Below are positions 52,054 to 60,160 of a stretch of 64,000 nucleotides of DNA, piece after piece. Numbering within the stretch: position 1 is the first letter of the stretch; the number at the start of each line of letters is the position of its first letter. This DNA is from Brevibacterium sp. S22 (lineage in GTDB: Bacteria > Actinomycetota > Actinomycetes > Actinomycetales > Brevibacteriaceae): assembly GCF_004745485.1 (NCBI RefSeq), contig NZ_RHFG01000022.1:1-64000 (forward strand), read 5' to 3'. Position numbers and translations under genes: made by a program. The notes beneath the pieces were generated by a model. That model did no database searches. It worked only from the letters and a program-made list of their open reading frames with translations, and was not told where the DNA came from.

Positions 52054-52512
52054 ATGACCTTGGACCCGACCCGCACCGACACGGCAGACGGACAGGGCGC
52101 TGCAAACCCGAGCCGTCGCCGTGTGATGAAGACGGCGGGCGTGGCCGGAACGGTGGCGGTCATCGGCGGCTCCGTGGCGGCCACCTCGGCGTGTTCGTCC
52201 GACGAGGAGGCGGAGCCGACGAAGGATGCGAACCTCCCGGTCTCCGACGTCCCCGTCGGTTCGGGCACCGTCATCGAGGACACCTACGTGATCACTCAGC
52301 CCAAGGAGGGCGAGTTCTTCGCGTTCTCATCGGTGTGCACCCACCAGGGCTGCCAGGTCACCCGGGTCACCGAGGAGGCCATCATCTGTCCGTGCCACTC
52401 CTCGAACTTCTCGGTGACCACCGGAGAGGTGATGTCCGGTCCGGCCGAGGAGCCGCTGCCGAAGTACGACGTCACCGAAAGCGGCGGCACCCTCACCGTC
52501 ACAGGCAAGTAG
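52054..52512 (+). CDS. Rieske [2Fe-2S] protein, exported
   Basis: 152 residues. A twin-arginine type leader (SRRRVMKTAGVAGTVAVIGG) with a lipobox-like TSAC (about 46-49) precedes a soluble Rieske domain with CTHQGC and CPCHSSNF supplying the two Cys and two His ligands. No cytochrome or oxygenase partner is nearby. It probably acts as a small electron-transfer lipoprotein on the outer membrane face, a role common for such orphans in actinobacteria. Strong GAAGGAG ribosome site. Confidence 0.9.
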   Translation: MTLDPTRTDTADGQGAANPSRRRVMKTAGVAGTVAVIGGSVAATSACSSDEEAEPTKDANLPVSDVPVGSGTVIEDTYVITQPKEGEFFAFSSVCTHQGCQVTRVTEEAIICPCHSSNFSVTTGEVMSGPAEEPLPKYDVTESGGTLTVTGK

Positions 52513-52564
52513 ATCCCTATGCGGGCCGCTGTGGTCGGCCGTGCGAGGAGCCGGGCATTCACCG

Positions 52565-52939
52565 TCAGAGGAAGAGTCCGGGAAGGACGAGGGCGCCGGC
52601 GATGAGGACCGCGAGCAGGGCGGAGAAGCCGAGTCCGCTCGCTTCGCTCCGTCGGGCCTTCGCATTCTCGGCCCGCCACGACAGGTCCGGCCAGACGAGT
52701 GCGGCCAGGAAGACGGAGACGACAATGATGAGCATTCCGGCCAGCCAGACATAGATGAACCAGCCGTCCCACCCTCCGAACGGTGTGATGAGTCGGATGA
52801 GCAGGACGAACACGACCGCCGTGACCATTCCTGACAGCAGTCCTATTCGCGATGCCGCACGGGGAGCTCGCCATGCGGTGAACGCACCCCACGCCACGAT
52901 GAGTGCCCCGATGACCGTCGAGACGAGTTCGGGGCTCAT
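52565..52939 (-). CDS. Small membrane protein downstream of the serine hydrolase
   Basis: 124 residues, four membrane helices (about 5-22, 32-53, 65-84, 102-122) and short charged loops. It overlaps the serine hydrolase gene by ATGA (52936-52939) and so belongs to the same transcript. I do not recognise the family. A partner role in export or protection against the hydrolase's substrate can only be guessed. Confidence 0.7.
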   Translation of the reverse strand: MSPELVSTVIGALIVAWGAFTAWRAPRAASRIGLLSGMVTAVVFVLLIRLITPFGGWDGWFIYVWLAGMLIIVVSVFLAALVWPDLSWRAENAKARRSEASGLGFSALLAVLIAGALVLPGLFL

Positions 52940-54126
52940 GAGCGTTCTCCCTTCGCTGAGGCCTCGCCCGCGGATACGGCATCGGTGGTGGACGCTGAGC
53001 CAGCTTCGGTGACGGTCGTGGTTCCGGAATCCGTGCCGGCATCGGCCCCGACGAGTGTGGCGGCCGCGTCGACGTCATTGGCGGAGTCGTTCAGCACGAT
53101 GATCCCCGCTCCTGACTCCGGGTCGAAGCCGAGGAACGACCGGTAGCCGCCGGTGCCGCCGTTGTGCCAGGTGAGAGTCGCGTTCTGTGTCTTTGTCGTG
53201 AACCACGCCCAGCCGATGCGGTCAGCCTCGAAATCGGTACGGGGTTCGGCCGCCTCGGCGCCGGGCGCGTTTCCGTCACGGACGGCCCGGAGCCAGATCG
53301 CCAGGTCATGGGTCGTCGACCGGATCGCCCCGGCCGGAGCCGCACCGCCGAGGGTCCACGGTGCGGCCGGAAGCCCCGATGCCGTGTAGCCGTGTGACAG
53401 CCCGTCGGCGGAGTCCGGGACGAACGTCTCCTTCATTCCCAGCGGCTCGGTGAGGCGGTCGCGGACGAGCTCGGAATAGTCCTGCCCAGCCGCCTCGGCG
53501 AGTGCTTGGCCGAGAACGGCGAACCCGAAGTTCGAATACTCGGGCTCGGGTTCACCGACCTCCACGTCATTGAGGCTGGCCACGATGTCCGCGACATCCC
53601 CACGGTAGGGATCGGTGTGGAGGTAGTTCGACAGCACGCTCATCACCCCGTCGCTGAAGCTCGGGGCGGGTTCCTGGGAGGGCAGCCCCGACCGTTGCAT
53701 CGCGATCGACTCGAGCGTCACCTCGGCGACCTTCCCATCGAGCTGCGGCCACACCTCGCCGAGGCGGGTGTCCGCTTCGACCTCGCCCCGGTCGATCGCA
53801 TCGGCGAAGAGCGCGGCCGTGAACGTCTTCGTGATCGATCCGCTCTCGAACTCCGTGTGCTCGTCCGCTCCGGTGCCCGCGAAGGTCGTGTCGTCACCAT
53901 CGATGCGGGCTGCGGCCACGTGCTGCCAGTGCTTGCTGCCCAGCGTCTCTTCGAGTTCGGACATGAACGCTGCGTCGCCGGTGGGCGCGCCCTGGAATCC
54001 GCGCGGCCATGGAGTGAGTGCTGCGAGCAGTGCGGCCGTGATCGCTGCCGCGACGAACCCAGCCATCCGGCGCCGAGGTGGTTTCGCGGCCTGCTGTGAT
54101 GTGCGGTGGGTGCCGATGATGTGCAT
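52936..54126 (-). CDS. Serine hydrolase, beta-lactamase/D-Ala-D-Ala carboxypeptidase family
   Basis: 396 residues. A signal-anchor helix lies at about 22-42, and the nucleophile motif Ser-x-x-Lys is in SGSITKTFTAAL (about 92-103). The Tyr-x-Asn-type motif is in YSNFGFAVLGQALAEAAGQD, and an HNGGTGGYRS segment near 318 corresponds to the third motif. The C-terminus is an Ala/Thr/Gly-rich tail. Likely an extracytoplasmic esterase or peptidase. It follows a helix-turn-helix gene and precedes a small membrane protein on the same strand. Confidence 0.87.
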   Translation of the reverse strand: MHIIGTHRTSQQAAKPPRRRMAGFVAAAITAALLAALTPWPRGFQGAPTGDAAFMSELEETLGSKHWQHVAAARIDGDDTTFAGTGADEHTEFESGSITKTFTAALFADAIDRGEVEADTRLGEVWPQLDGKVAEVTLESIAMQRSGLPSQEPAPSFSDGVMSVLSNYLHTDPYRGDVADIVASLNDVEVGEPEPEYSNFGFAVLGQALAEAAGQDYSELVRDRLTEPLGMKETFVPDSADGLSHGYTASGLPAAPWTLGGAAPAGAIRSTTHDLAIWLRAVRDGNAPGAEAAEPRTDFEADRIGWAWFTTKTQNATLTWHNGGTGGYRSFLGFDPESGAGIIVLNDSANDVDAAATLVGADAGTDSGTTTVTEAGSASTTDAVSAGEASAKGERS

Positions 54127-54234
54127 CGTTCCTCCTGGTGAGCAGGGGTGGGATATGCGGTGGAGTCGGTCAGAGCGGGACGGCTGTTCTGTGTGTCGGG
54201 TGGGCTGAGCACGTCGTCAGAGCGTGCCGATGAG

Positions 54235-54837
54235 TCAGTGCGTGCCGATGAGGACGAGGGTGAGGAGCGGAATGACCCGCTGAGCCGGCACGCGCCAGTG
54301 GCCGCGGCGGGCGCTTTCGAGCCAGCCGGCCCCGGCGAGGGCATGCACATGGTGATAGATCTGCCCGGAGGTGCCGAAGCGCTCATCCTTTCCGAGCTCG
54401 GCCACGGTGCTCGTGCCTTCATAGATCGCCTGGAGCAGCTGCAGGCGGACCGGGTGGCCGAGAGCGGCCAAGGATCCGGCCGCCTCGGCGAAGTCGATCT
54501 GCGCCAGCCCCGCGCTGTTCAGACCCATCTGCCACGCCACGGGGTCGGTGCCGCCTGGGGGAGTGGTGTACCCGGTGTAGGTCACTCCGCCCTCCTCGCC
54601 GAGCTGGTCGATCAGACCGTGCAGAGCCCAGAACGTCTCCGTATCGCGCGTCGGGGCATCGCCCACTTCGTCGGACAGCGCAGGCGCTTCCGCTGCGACT
54701 GCCGACTCTTCGTCCGTGTTCTCCTGTGCTGCGCCAACCTCCTGAGGCGACACGGACGCTGCGGCCGCGGCTTCGAGTTCGGCGACTCGTCGTTCGAGTG
54801 CGGACAGGCGTTCCGCAGCTGCTGGGAGCTGTTCCAT
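54235..54837 (-). CDS. ArsR-like winged-helix regulator
   Basis: 200 residues from the ATG at 54837 (MEQLPAAAERL); a TTG five codons upstream is less likely. A coiled-coil N-terminus (about 5-30), an acidic linker and a C-terminal winged helix (about 115-185; LAALGHPVRLQLLQAIYEGT, then SGQIYHHVHALAGAGWLE). A perfect palindrome lies 20 bp upstream of the start. With the downstream serine hydrolase and membrane protein it forms a compact locus, presumably self-repressed and induced by an unknown signal. Confidence 0.82.
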   Translation of the reverse strand: MEQLPAAAERLSALERRVAELEAAAAASVSPQEVGAAQENTDEESAVAAEAPALSDEVGDAPTRDTETFWALHGLIDQLGEEGGVTYTGYTTPPGGTDPVAWQMGLNSAGLAQIDFAEAAGSLAALGHPVRLQLLQAIYEGTSTVAELGKDERFGTSGQIYHHVHALAGAGWLESARRGHWRVPAQRVIPLLTLVLIGTH

Positions 54838-54856
54838 ATGTCGACAATACAATAGA

Positions 54857-54870
54857 TACGTAATTACGTA
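54857..54870. promoter_or_regulatory. 14-bp perfect palindrome before the ArsR-like gene
   Basis: TACGTAATTACGTA is a perfect AT-rich palindrome 20 bp upstream of the start codon, in otherwise GC-rich DNA. Its size and location fit an autoregulatory operator of a winged-helix repressor and would also overlap the core promoter. Confidence 0.6.
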
Positions 54871-54961
54871 AATGCAGAAAATATAAGGAATCGGTGCGCG
54901 CCCGTCCCTGAGATGACGCTGACCGGACAGACACGGCCGGGAGACCTAGACTGGTGCCGTG

Positions 54962-55714
54962 ATGAGTACCGAAGAACCGCGCACCGAATCCACACAAGCC
55001 GCCCCACAGGCCATCGCCGCAGCGAGCCGACTCGGCTGGCCCATGGTCGTGCGGGGATTCCTCGGCGTCGTCTTCGGCATCGTCACCGTGTTCTGGCCCC
55101 GCGATGCGAGCAATCCGCTGCAGCTGAGCCTGCCGACCGAAGTCGTCGACCACCTCGCCATCGCCTACCTCATCCTCTTCGCCCTGGCGCTGGTCTTCCA
55201 GGCCGTGCGCTCGCCGCTGAACGTGCGCACCGCGATCTTCGGCCAGGCCGTCATCGCGATCCCGGCGATCGTCTTCCTCTTCCTCGCCGACCATCCCGCC
55301 GAGGTGCGTGCGGCCCTGAGCATCTGGGCCCTGCTCCACGGCGCACTCGAGTTCTGGGCCTACCGACAGCTGCGGTCCCAGCCCATGGCCTCGGACTTCC
55401 TCATCGCCTCAGGAGTCCACATCCTGCTCGGCATCATCCTCGTCTTCGGTGACGGCATGGAGGCCCTGTCGATCCTCGGCTTCACCGGCGCCGCGACCCT
55501 CATCGCCGGTGTGATCTTCATCATCGGAGGCTATTCGCGCCTGAGCAAGGGCCGCCAACTGGCCAAGCGCGACGCTCTGTCAGAGCCGGCCGACACCCCC
55601 ACCGAGGCGGCGGACCCCATCGATGCCACCGACCGTTCCGGCTCCGCTGGAGCCGCGGATTCGAAGAATCCCGACGATCCGGACACCGACACTCCCGTGA
55701 AGAAAGAGCCCTGA
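54962..55714 (+). CDS. HdeD/DUF308 family membrane protein
   Basis: 250 residues from the ATG at 54962. Six membrane helices (about 25-190) in the DUF308/HdeD arrangement of three paired segments, e.g. GFLGVVFGIVTVFWPRDAS and ASGVHILLGIILVFGDGMEA. A long hydrophilic, Asp/Thr/Glu-rich C-terminus (about 200-250) is disordered. The family is linked to acid or stress tolerance in enterics; here it stands upstream of the trehalose enzyme gene (35 bp gap) and could be cotranscribed. Confidence 0.83.
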   Translation: MSTEEPRTESTQAAPQAIAAASRLGWPMVVRGFLGVVFGIVTVFWPRDASNPLQLSLPTEVVDHLAIAYLILFALALVFQAVRSPLNVRTAIFGQAVIAIPAIVFLFLADHPAEVRAALSIWALLHGALEFWAYRQLRSQPMASDFLIASGVHILLGIILVFGDGMEALSILGFTGAATLIAGVIFIIGGYSRLSKGRQLAKRDALSEPADTPTEAADPIDATDRSGSAGAADSKNPDDPDTDTPVKKEP

Positions 55715-55749
55715 CCGGCACCTGAGCCGACCGAGACATCCGAGGTGAG

Positions 55750-58395
55750 ATGAGCACTGTCGAACACGAGAGCGCAACCGAATCCCGATTGGCCACCATC
55801 GCCGCCTCGGTGAGGTCCTCCGAGCTGCTGGGCGATCTGGCCGAAGCCAGCCGAGCTCTCGACCCCGCCCTCTTCAGGCGCCTCTTCGCACTCTCCCGCT
55901 CTCCATCCCTGCTGGTGGCCACCGACTACGACGGGACGATCGCTCCGATCGTCGACGTGCCCAGCCAAGCCTTTCCCATGGAGGGCTCGGTCGACTCGCT
56001 GCGCGCGCTCGCCCTGTTGCCGACCACCTCGGCGGGGGTGATCTCCGGTCGCAGCCTGCGCGATCTCGCGGCGATGTCGCGGCTGCCCCGCGAGGTCCAC
56101 CTCTTCGGATCCCACGGCGGCGAAACCGACACATTCACCATCGACGCCCTCACCGAAACGCAGCGGGCCGTCCTGGCCGACTTCCGCGCCGACCTCACCC
56201 GCGGCCTGCCGCGAGAGGTCATCGAACACAAGACCACGGGCGCGGCCGTGCACCTGCGCGGACTCGACGAGGCGAACCGGCGCGAGATCGAAGCCGCCGT
56301 CGACAGACTCGCCGCCGCGCACCCGATCCATCCCACCCGCGGCAAGCAGGTCATCGACCTGTCCGTCGTGCCCTCCTCGAAGGCCGAAGCGCTGACCCGC
56401 CTGCGCAGTCAGACCGGCGCGGAAGCCGTCGTCTTCATCGGCGATGACACCGCCGACGAATATGCGCTGGAGACCCTCGGTGCCGACGACCTCGGGCTCA
56501 AGGTCGGCGAGGGTTCTGAGACCACTCACGCCGACTTCCGGCTGCGCTCGCCGGATGAGGTCTCCACCGTCCTCAGTGCCCTGTTCGAGCTGCGCAAATC
56601 CTGGCTCTTCGGCCGCCGCGCCACCCCGATCCAGCGCCACAGTCTGATCGGCAACGGACAGTCGACCGCGCTCGTCGACCCTGCCGGCAGCATCTGCTGG
56701 ATGCCGCACCCCCTGCCGCACTCGGCGTCGATGTTCTCCGAGGTCCTGGGCACCGAGGCGGCCGGCTTCTTCGCCGTCGCCCCCGCCACCGGGGCCGCCC
56801 CGCTGACCCAGCGCTACCTCGGGAACTCGACCCTGCTCGAGACCCGCTGGGCGGGGCTGAGCTGCATCGACTACCTTGCTCCCGTCGACGGGCACAGCGA
56901 CGACACGATCGTCGTCCGGGTGCTCACCGGCGACGCCCCGACCCGCATCCGCTTCGCTCCGCGACTCGACTATGCAACGGTTCCTACCCGCATGACCAGG
57001 ACCGATGACGGGGTGGCGGTGCTGGGCACGGCGGAGCCGATCGAACTCCACGCTCCCGGCATCGACTTCGAGATCGTCGAGAACGGCGACTCCCACACCG
57101 CCGAGGCGACCGTGGTGCCCTCGCAGCACCCAGGCGGCACGGTCGTCCTCGTGCTCGCCTGCGGAACGGGCACCGGCGACGCCGGATATATGGCCACGGG
57201 CGGGGAGCACCATGTGCGCGAACGGGCCCTGAACTTCTGGACGAACTGGGTCGACTCGCTGACCCTGCCGGACCATCACCGCGAGGAGGTCATCCGCTCC
57301 GCAATCACCCTGCGTGCCCTGTGCCACGAACCCACCGGCGGAGTCCTCGCCGCCCCCACGACCTCCCTGCCCGAGGGCATCGGCGGCGTCCGGAACTGGG
57401 ACTACCGCTACACGTGGCTGCGCGACGGTTCGATGACCGTCCGTGCCCTGCTCGCGCTGGGTTCCACCGGTGAGGCCGAAGGATTCCTCTCCTGGCTCTC
57501 CGGCATCCTCGAACGCACGGTCTCTCCCGAACAGCTCCATCCGCTCTATGCCGTCGACGGATCGGCCCTGACCACCGAGGCGGTGCTCAACCACCTGCCC
57601 GGCTACGCCGGCTCCCGGCCGGTGCGGGTCGGCAACGCGGCCGAACATCAGGTCCAACTGGATGTGTTCGGCCCGGTCACGGAGCTGCTCGACGAACTCA
57701 GCGGCCACCTCGGCGAGCTGCCCGAGGATTATTGGACGCTCACCTGTCAGATGGTCGAGGCCGTGGGCAAACGGTGGTTCGAGGCCGACCACGGGATCTG
57801 GGAGGCGAGGCGTCCGCCGAAGCACAACGTGTACACGCGGGTGATGTGCTGGGTGACGGTCGATCGGGCGCTGCGGATCGCGGACCGGTTCGATCGGGAG
57901 CCGCCCGGTGCCTGGCGGCAGCTGCGCGAGGAGATCGCCCACGACGTCCTCACGCACGGGTACAACGAGGAGGTCGGAGCGTTCACCGTCGCCTACGGTG
58001 AGACGGATCTGGATTCGGCGGCGCTGTTCGTCGGTCTCTCGGGACTGCTCGATGCCGACGATCCGCGGTTCGTGTCCACCGTCGACGCGATCGAACGGGA
58101 GCTGCGAGTCGGCCCGACGGTCTTCCGCTATCGCTACGATGACGGCCTGCCCGGGCTCGAAGGCGGGTTCCACATCTGCACGACGTGGCTGATCGAAGCC
58201 TTCATCAAGGTCGGCCGCATCGACGACGCCTGGGACCTGTTCCGGCAGGTCGACGACCTGCTCGGGCCCACGGGGCTGCTGTCGGAGGAATACGATCCCG
58301 TCGCCGAGATGCACCTGGGCAACCACCCGCAGGCGTACTCACACCTCGGCTACATCCGCGTCGCCCAGCAGCTCGACGCCCACCGCCCGAGCTAG
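55750..58395 (+). CDS. Trehalose-6-phosphate phosphatase fused to a GH15 glucoamylase/trehalase domain
   Basis: 881 residues in two enzymes. Residues about 50-275: OtsB-type HAD phosphatase with the catalytic Asp59/Asp61 in ATDYDGTIAP, VISGRSLRDL and the metal-binding GDDTADEYAL. Residues about 290-875: glycoside hydrolase family 15, with SLPEGIGGVRNWDYRYTWLR (substrate pocket) and (alpha/alpha)6 barrel segments such as HPLYAVDGSALTTEAVLNHL. The first domain makes trehalose from trehalose-6-phosphate; the second would hydrolyse trehalose (as in mycobacterial GH15 trehalases) or alpha-glucans. Joining synthesis and breakdown in one chain is unusual. No OtsA gene is next to it. Confidence 0.88.
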   Translation: MSTVEHESATESRLATIAASVRSSELLGDLAEASRALDPALFRRLFALSRSPSLLVATDYDGTIAPIVDVPSQAFPMEGSVDSLRALALLPTTSAGVISGRSLRDLAAMSRLPREVHLFGSHGGETDTFTIDALTETQRAVLADFRADLTRGLPREVIEHKTTGAAVHLRGLDEANRREIEAAVDRLAAAHPIHPTRGKQVIDLSVVPSSKAEALTRLRSQTGAEAVVFIGDDTADEYALETLGADDLGLKVGEGSETTHADFRLRSPDEVSTVLSALFELRKSWLFGRRATPIQRHSLIGNGQSTALVDPAGSICWMPHPLPHSASMFSEVLGTEAAGFFAVAPATGAAPLTQRYLGNSTLLETRWAGLSCIDYLAPVDGHSDDTIVVRVLTGDAPTRIRFAPRLDYATVPTRMTRTDDGVAVLGTAEPIELHAPGIDFEIVENGDSHTAEATVVPSQHPGGTVVLVLACGTGTGDAGYMATGGEHHVRERALNFWTNWVDSLTLPDHHREEVIRSAITLRALCHEPTGGVLAAPTTSLPEGIGGVRNWDYRYTWLRDGSMTVRALLALGSTGEAEGFLSWLSGILERTVSPEQLHPLYAVDGSALTTEAVLNHLPGYAGSRPVRVGNAAEHQVQLDVFGPVTELLDELSGHLGELPEDYWTLTCQMVEAVGKRWFEADHGIWEARRPPKHNVYTRVMCWVTVDRALRIADRFDREPPGAWRQLREEIAHDVLTHGYNEEVGAFTVAYGETDLDSAALFVGLSGLLDADDPRFVSTVDAIERELRVGPTVFRYRYDDGLPGLEGGFHICTTWLIEAFIKVGRIDDAWDLFRQVDDLLGPTGLLSEEYDPVAEMHLGNHPQAYSHLGYIRVAQQLDAHRPS

Positions 58396-58418
58396 AGGGG
58401 TTCAGTGGGCTACGGCTG

Positions 58419-58532
58419 GAGCCGTCGGAATGCGCGTGCCGCTTACCTTTCAGCCGCCGGAAAGTGCGTGCCGCGTACCTTTCAGCCGCCGGAATGTGCG
58501 TGCCGCGTACCTTTCAGCCGTCGGAATGCGCG
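58419..58532. repeat. Tandem repeat, 32-bp unit, 3.5 copies
   Basis: Units at 58419-58450, 58451-58482, 58483-58514 and a partial at 58515-58532. They share GCCGYCGGAA-N-GYGCGTGCCGC and TACCTTT, with only a few changes between copies. They lie between the OtsB-GH15 stop and a long hairpin. The unit contains no open frame of interest. Confidence 0.85.
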
Positions 58533-58591
58533 TTAGGTGGGCGGAATGGTCACAGAAATCCGCCTGGAACGTGACCATTCCGCCCACCTAA
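58533..58591. terminator. Long perfect hairpin after the 32-bp tandem repeats
   Basis: Twenty-one-base perfectly complementary arms (58533-58553 and 58571-58591; core GGTGGGCGGAATGGTCAC) flank a 17-base loop. It separates the convergent OtsB-GH15 and MaoC genes and could terminate both. No T-run follows. Part of a composite repeat structure with the tandem units before it. Confidence 0.6.
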
Positions 58592-58646
58592 GACCGGGTT
58601 GAGCGCCCAGGGGCCGGGGGTGCAGTTCCATGGCCGGTGCCGGCCC

Positions 58647-59099
58647 TCACTCGACGAGGAGGGTGACCACCTCGGCGACGCATGCGGGGCGGTCCTGGTC
58701 TTCGATCTCGATCGTGTGGTCGAGGATGACCTGCGTGCCCTTGTCGCCGCGGATGACGTTGTTGACGCTGATGGTTCCGCGCAGCCGGGAGCCGACGACG
58801 ACGGGCTGGAGGAAGCGGACCTTGTTGAGACCGTAGTTGACGCGGATGGCCACTCCCTCGATGGTGAAGACCTCGGTGGAGAACTTCGGGATCAGCGCGA
58901 GAGTGAAGAACCCGTGCACGATCGTCGCGCCGTAGGGACCTTCGGCTGCGCGCGTTTCGTCGACGTGGATCCACTGGTGGTCGCCGGTGACGTCGGCGAA
59001 GGTGTTGATGGCATCCTGGTCCATCGTCATCCACTCGGAGGAGCCGAGTTCCTGACCGATGAGCGATTCGATCTCGTCGATGCCGTTGATTGTGCGCAA
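58647..59099 (-). CDS. MaoC-like (R)-hydratase, hot-dog fold
   Basis: 150 residues, MaoC/NodN-type dehydratase. The catalytic Asp and His of the hydratase motif are in ADVTGDHQWIHVDETRA (about 35-51), and GATIVHGFFTLALIP follows. It hydrates or dehydrates enoyl-CoA or a related thioester; the short single-domain form is typical of beta-oxidation side reactions. No lipid pathway gene adjoins it, so substrate is open. Confidence 0.87.
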   Translation of the reverse strand: MRTINGIDEIESLIGQELGSSEWMTMDQDAINTFADVTGDHQWIHVDETRAAEGPYGATIVHGFFTLALIPKFSTEVFTIEGVAIRVNYGLNKVRFLQPVVVGSRLRGTISVNNVIRGDKGTQVILDHTIEIEDQDRPACVAEVVTLLVE

Positions 59100-59294
59100 G
59101 TGGTTCTCCTTCGATCCTGGGGGAGCTGTCGTCGACTCGGACGGTCCCCGCTGTGCGGCCGTGCATCATCACCCGAATCCCCGTCGCCTGAGTGGCTGAG
59201 CGGACACTCGCCTGTCGATGCTTCGTCATATCGAACCGTACTTGGTCGGACCGGAATCGGCGACGACCCGTCCGGTATTCGGTAGGTTGGTCGC

Positions 59295-60044
59295 ATGCCC
59301 CGATCCGAGCACCCAGACCACCGGTCCGATCTCACCGGCGATCCGGCTTCGCGCATCGACGATCATCCGGCCTCCTCTGTCGGGGGTCGTCCGGAGACGC
59401 TGACGCATCCCCTCTCGCCGAGGTGGTTGGAACGTCCTGACGGCTGCCGTCACTTCGAATCCGCGTACTTCGTCGGCCACGGTCGGGAGACGTTCGAGCG
59501 CTGCGCCGAGGAGGTGCTGCACTGGGAGGTCAAGACCCGCAGCGGCTTCGACATCGACGTGAGCGGCAGCGAGGGCAGAGGCGACCGCGTGCGTGGCGAG
59601 GTCAGAGGCGGCAGCGAGGTCAGAGGCGCCCGCGCGGGTGGTGCGGGCAGAGACGGGCGTGCAGCGAGAACTGCCGATGCCGGTGCTCGCGTGGGCGGTG
59701 GGATTGCGTGCGAAACGGTCGGTGGTCGACCGCCACGTGTGGAGCGAGGGCAGGCGCCGACGATCCGGGTGCGTCTCGGACCCTTCCGACTGCCCGAGCC
59801 CTCTCGCGTCATCGACGTCTTCGAGGCGCCGGGTCGGTGCGGCTTCACCTATGGCACGAAGCCGGGGCATCCGATCACCGGCGAAGAGTCATTCATCCTC
59901 GTCCGCACCGCCGATGACCGGGTCTTCCTCGTCCTCAGGTCGGTCTCGCGGGCGGGACTGGGCATCTGGCGGCTGGGTGAGCCGTTCGTCCGGCTCGCTC
60001 AGGTCATCTATCGGCGCCGCTACGGTCGGGCACTACGCAGCTGA
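59295..60044 (+). CDS. DUF1990 family protein with a low-complexity insertion
   Basis: 249 residues. The DUF1990 core is visible in two parts: HFESAYFVGHGRETFERCAE and VLHWEVKT (about 52-80), then IRVRLGPFRLPEPSRVIDVF and GFTYGTKPGHPITGEESFIL (about 160-205). Between them about 70 residues rich in Gly, Arg, Glu and Val (about 88-158) are inserted; the DNA there has short repeated GAGGTCAGAGGCG-like units. Function of the family is unknown; it is often annotated as a possible cofactor-binding protein. The insertion looks like repeat expansion. Confidence 0.75.
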   Translation: MPRSEHPDHRSDLTGDPASRIDDHPASSVGGRPETLTHPLSPRWLERPDGCRHFESAYFVGHGRETFERCAEEVLHWEVKTRSGFDIDVSGSEGRGDRVRGEVRGGSEVRGARAGGAGRDGRAARTADAGARVGGGIACETVGGRPPRVERGQAPTIRVRLGPFRLPEPSRVIDVFEAPGRCGFTYGTKPGHPITGEESFILVRTADDRVFLVLRSVSRAGLGIWRLGEPFVRLAQVIYRRRYGRALRS

Positions 60045-60160
60045 GCCGGCAGCGTGCATGACTGCTGTCCGCGGACGCTCAGGCGGTCAGCAGAGCGCAG
60101 GGCGTCACTGACGGTTGGTGCCCAGGCGAGCAGTGCCATAGGCCGCAGAGCTCTGGTCGA

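Noticed and set aside
55531-58326. A 931-codon minus-strand frame opposite the OtsB-GH15 gene
   Set aside because: Despite its length it is the antisense of a protein with clear catalytic motifs in two domains; its own translation is Gly/Val/Arg/Asp-rich with no domain.
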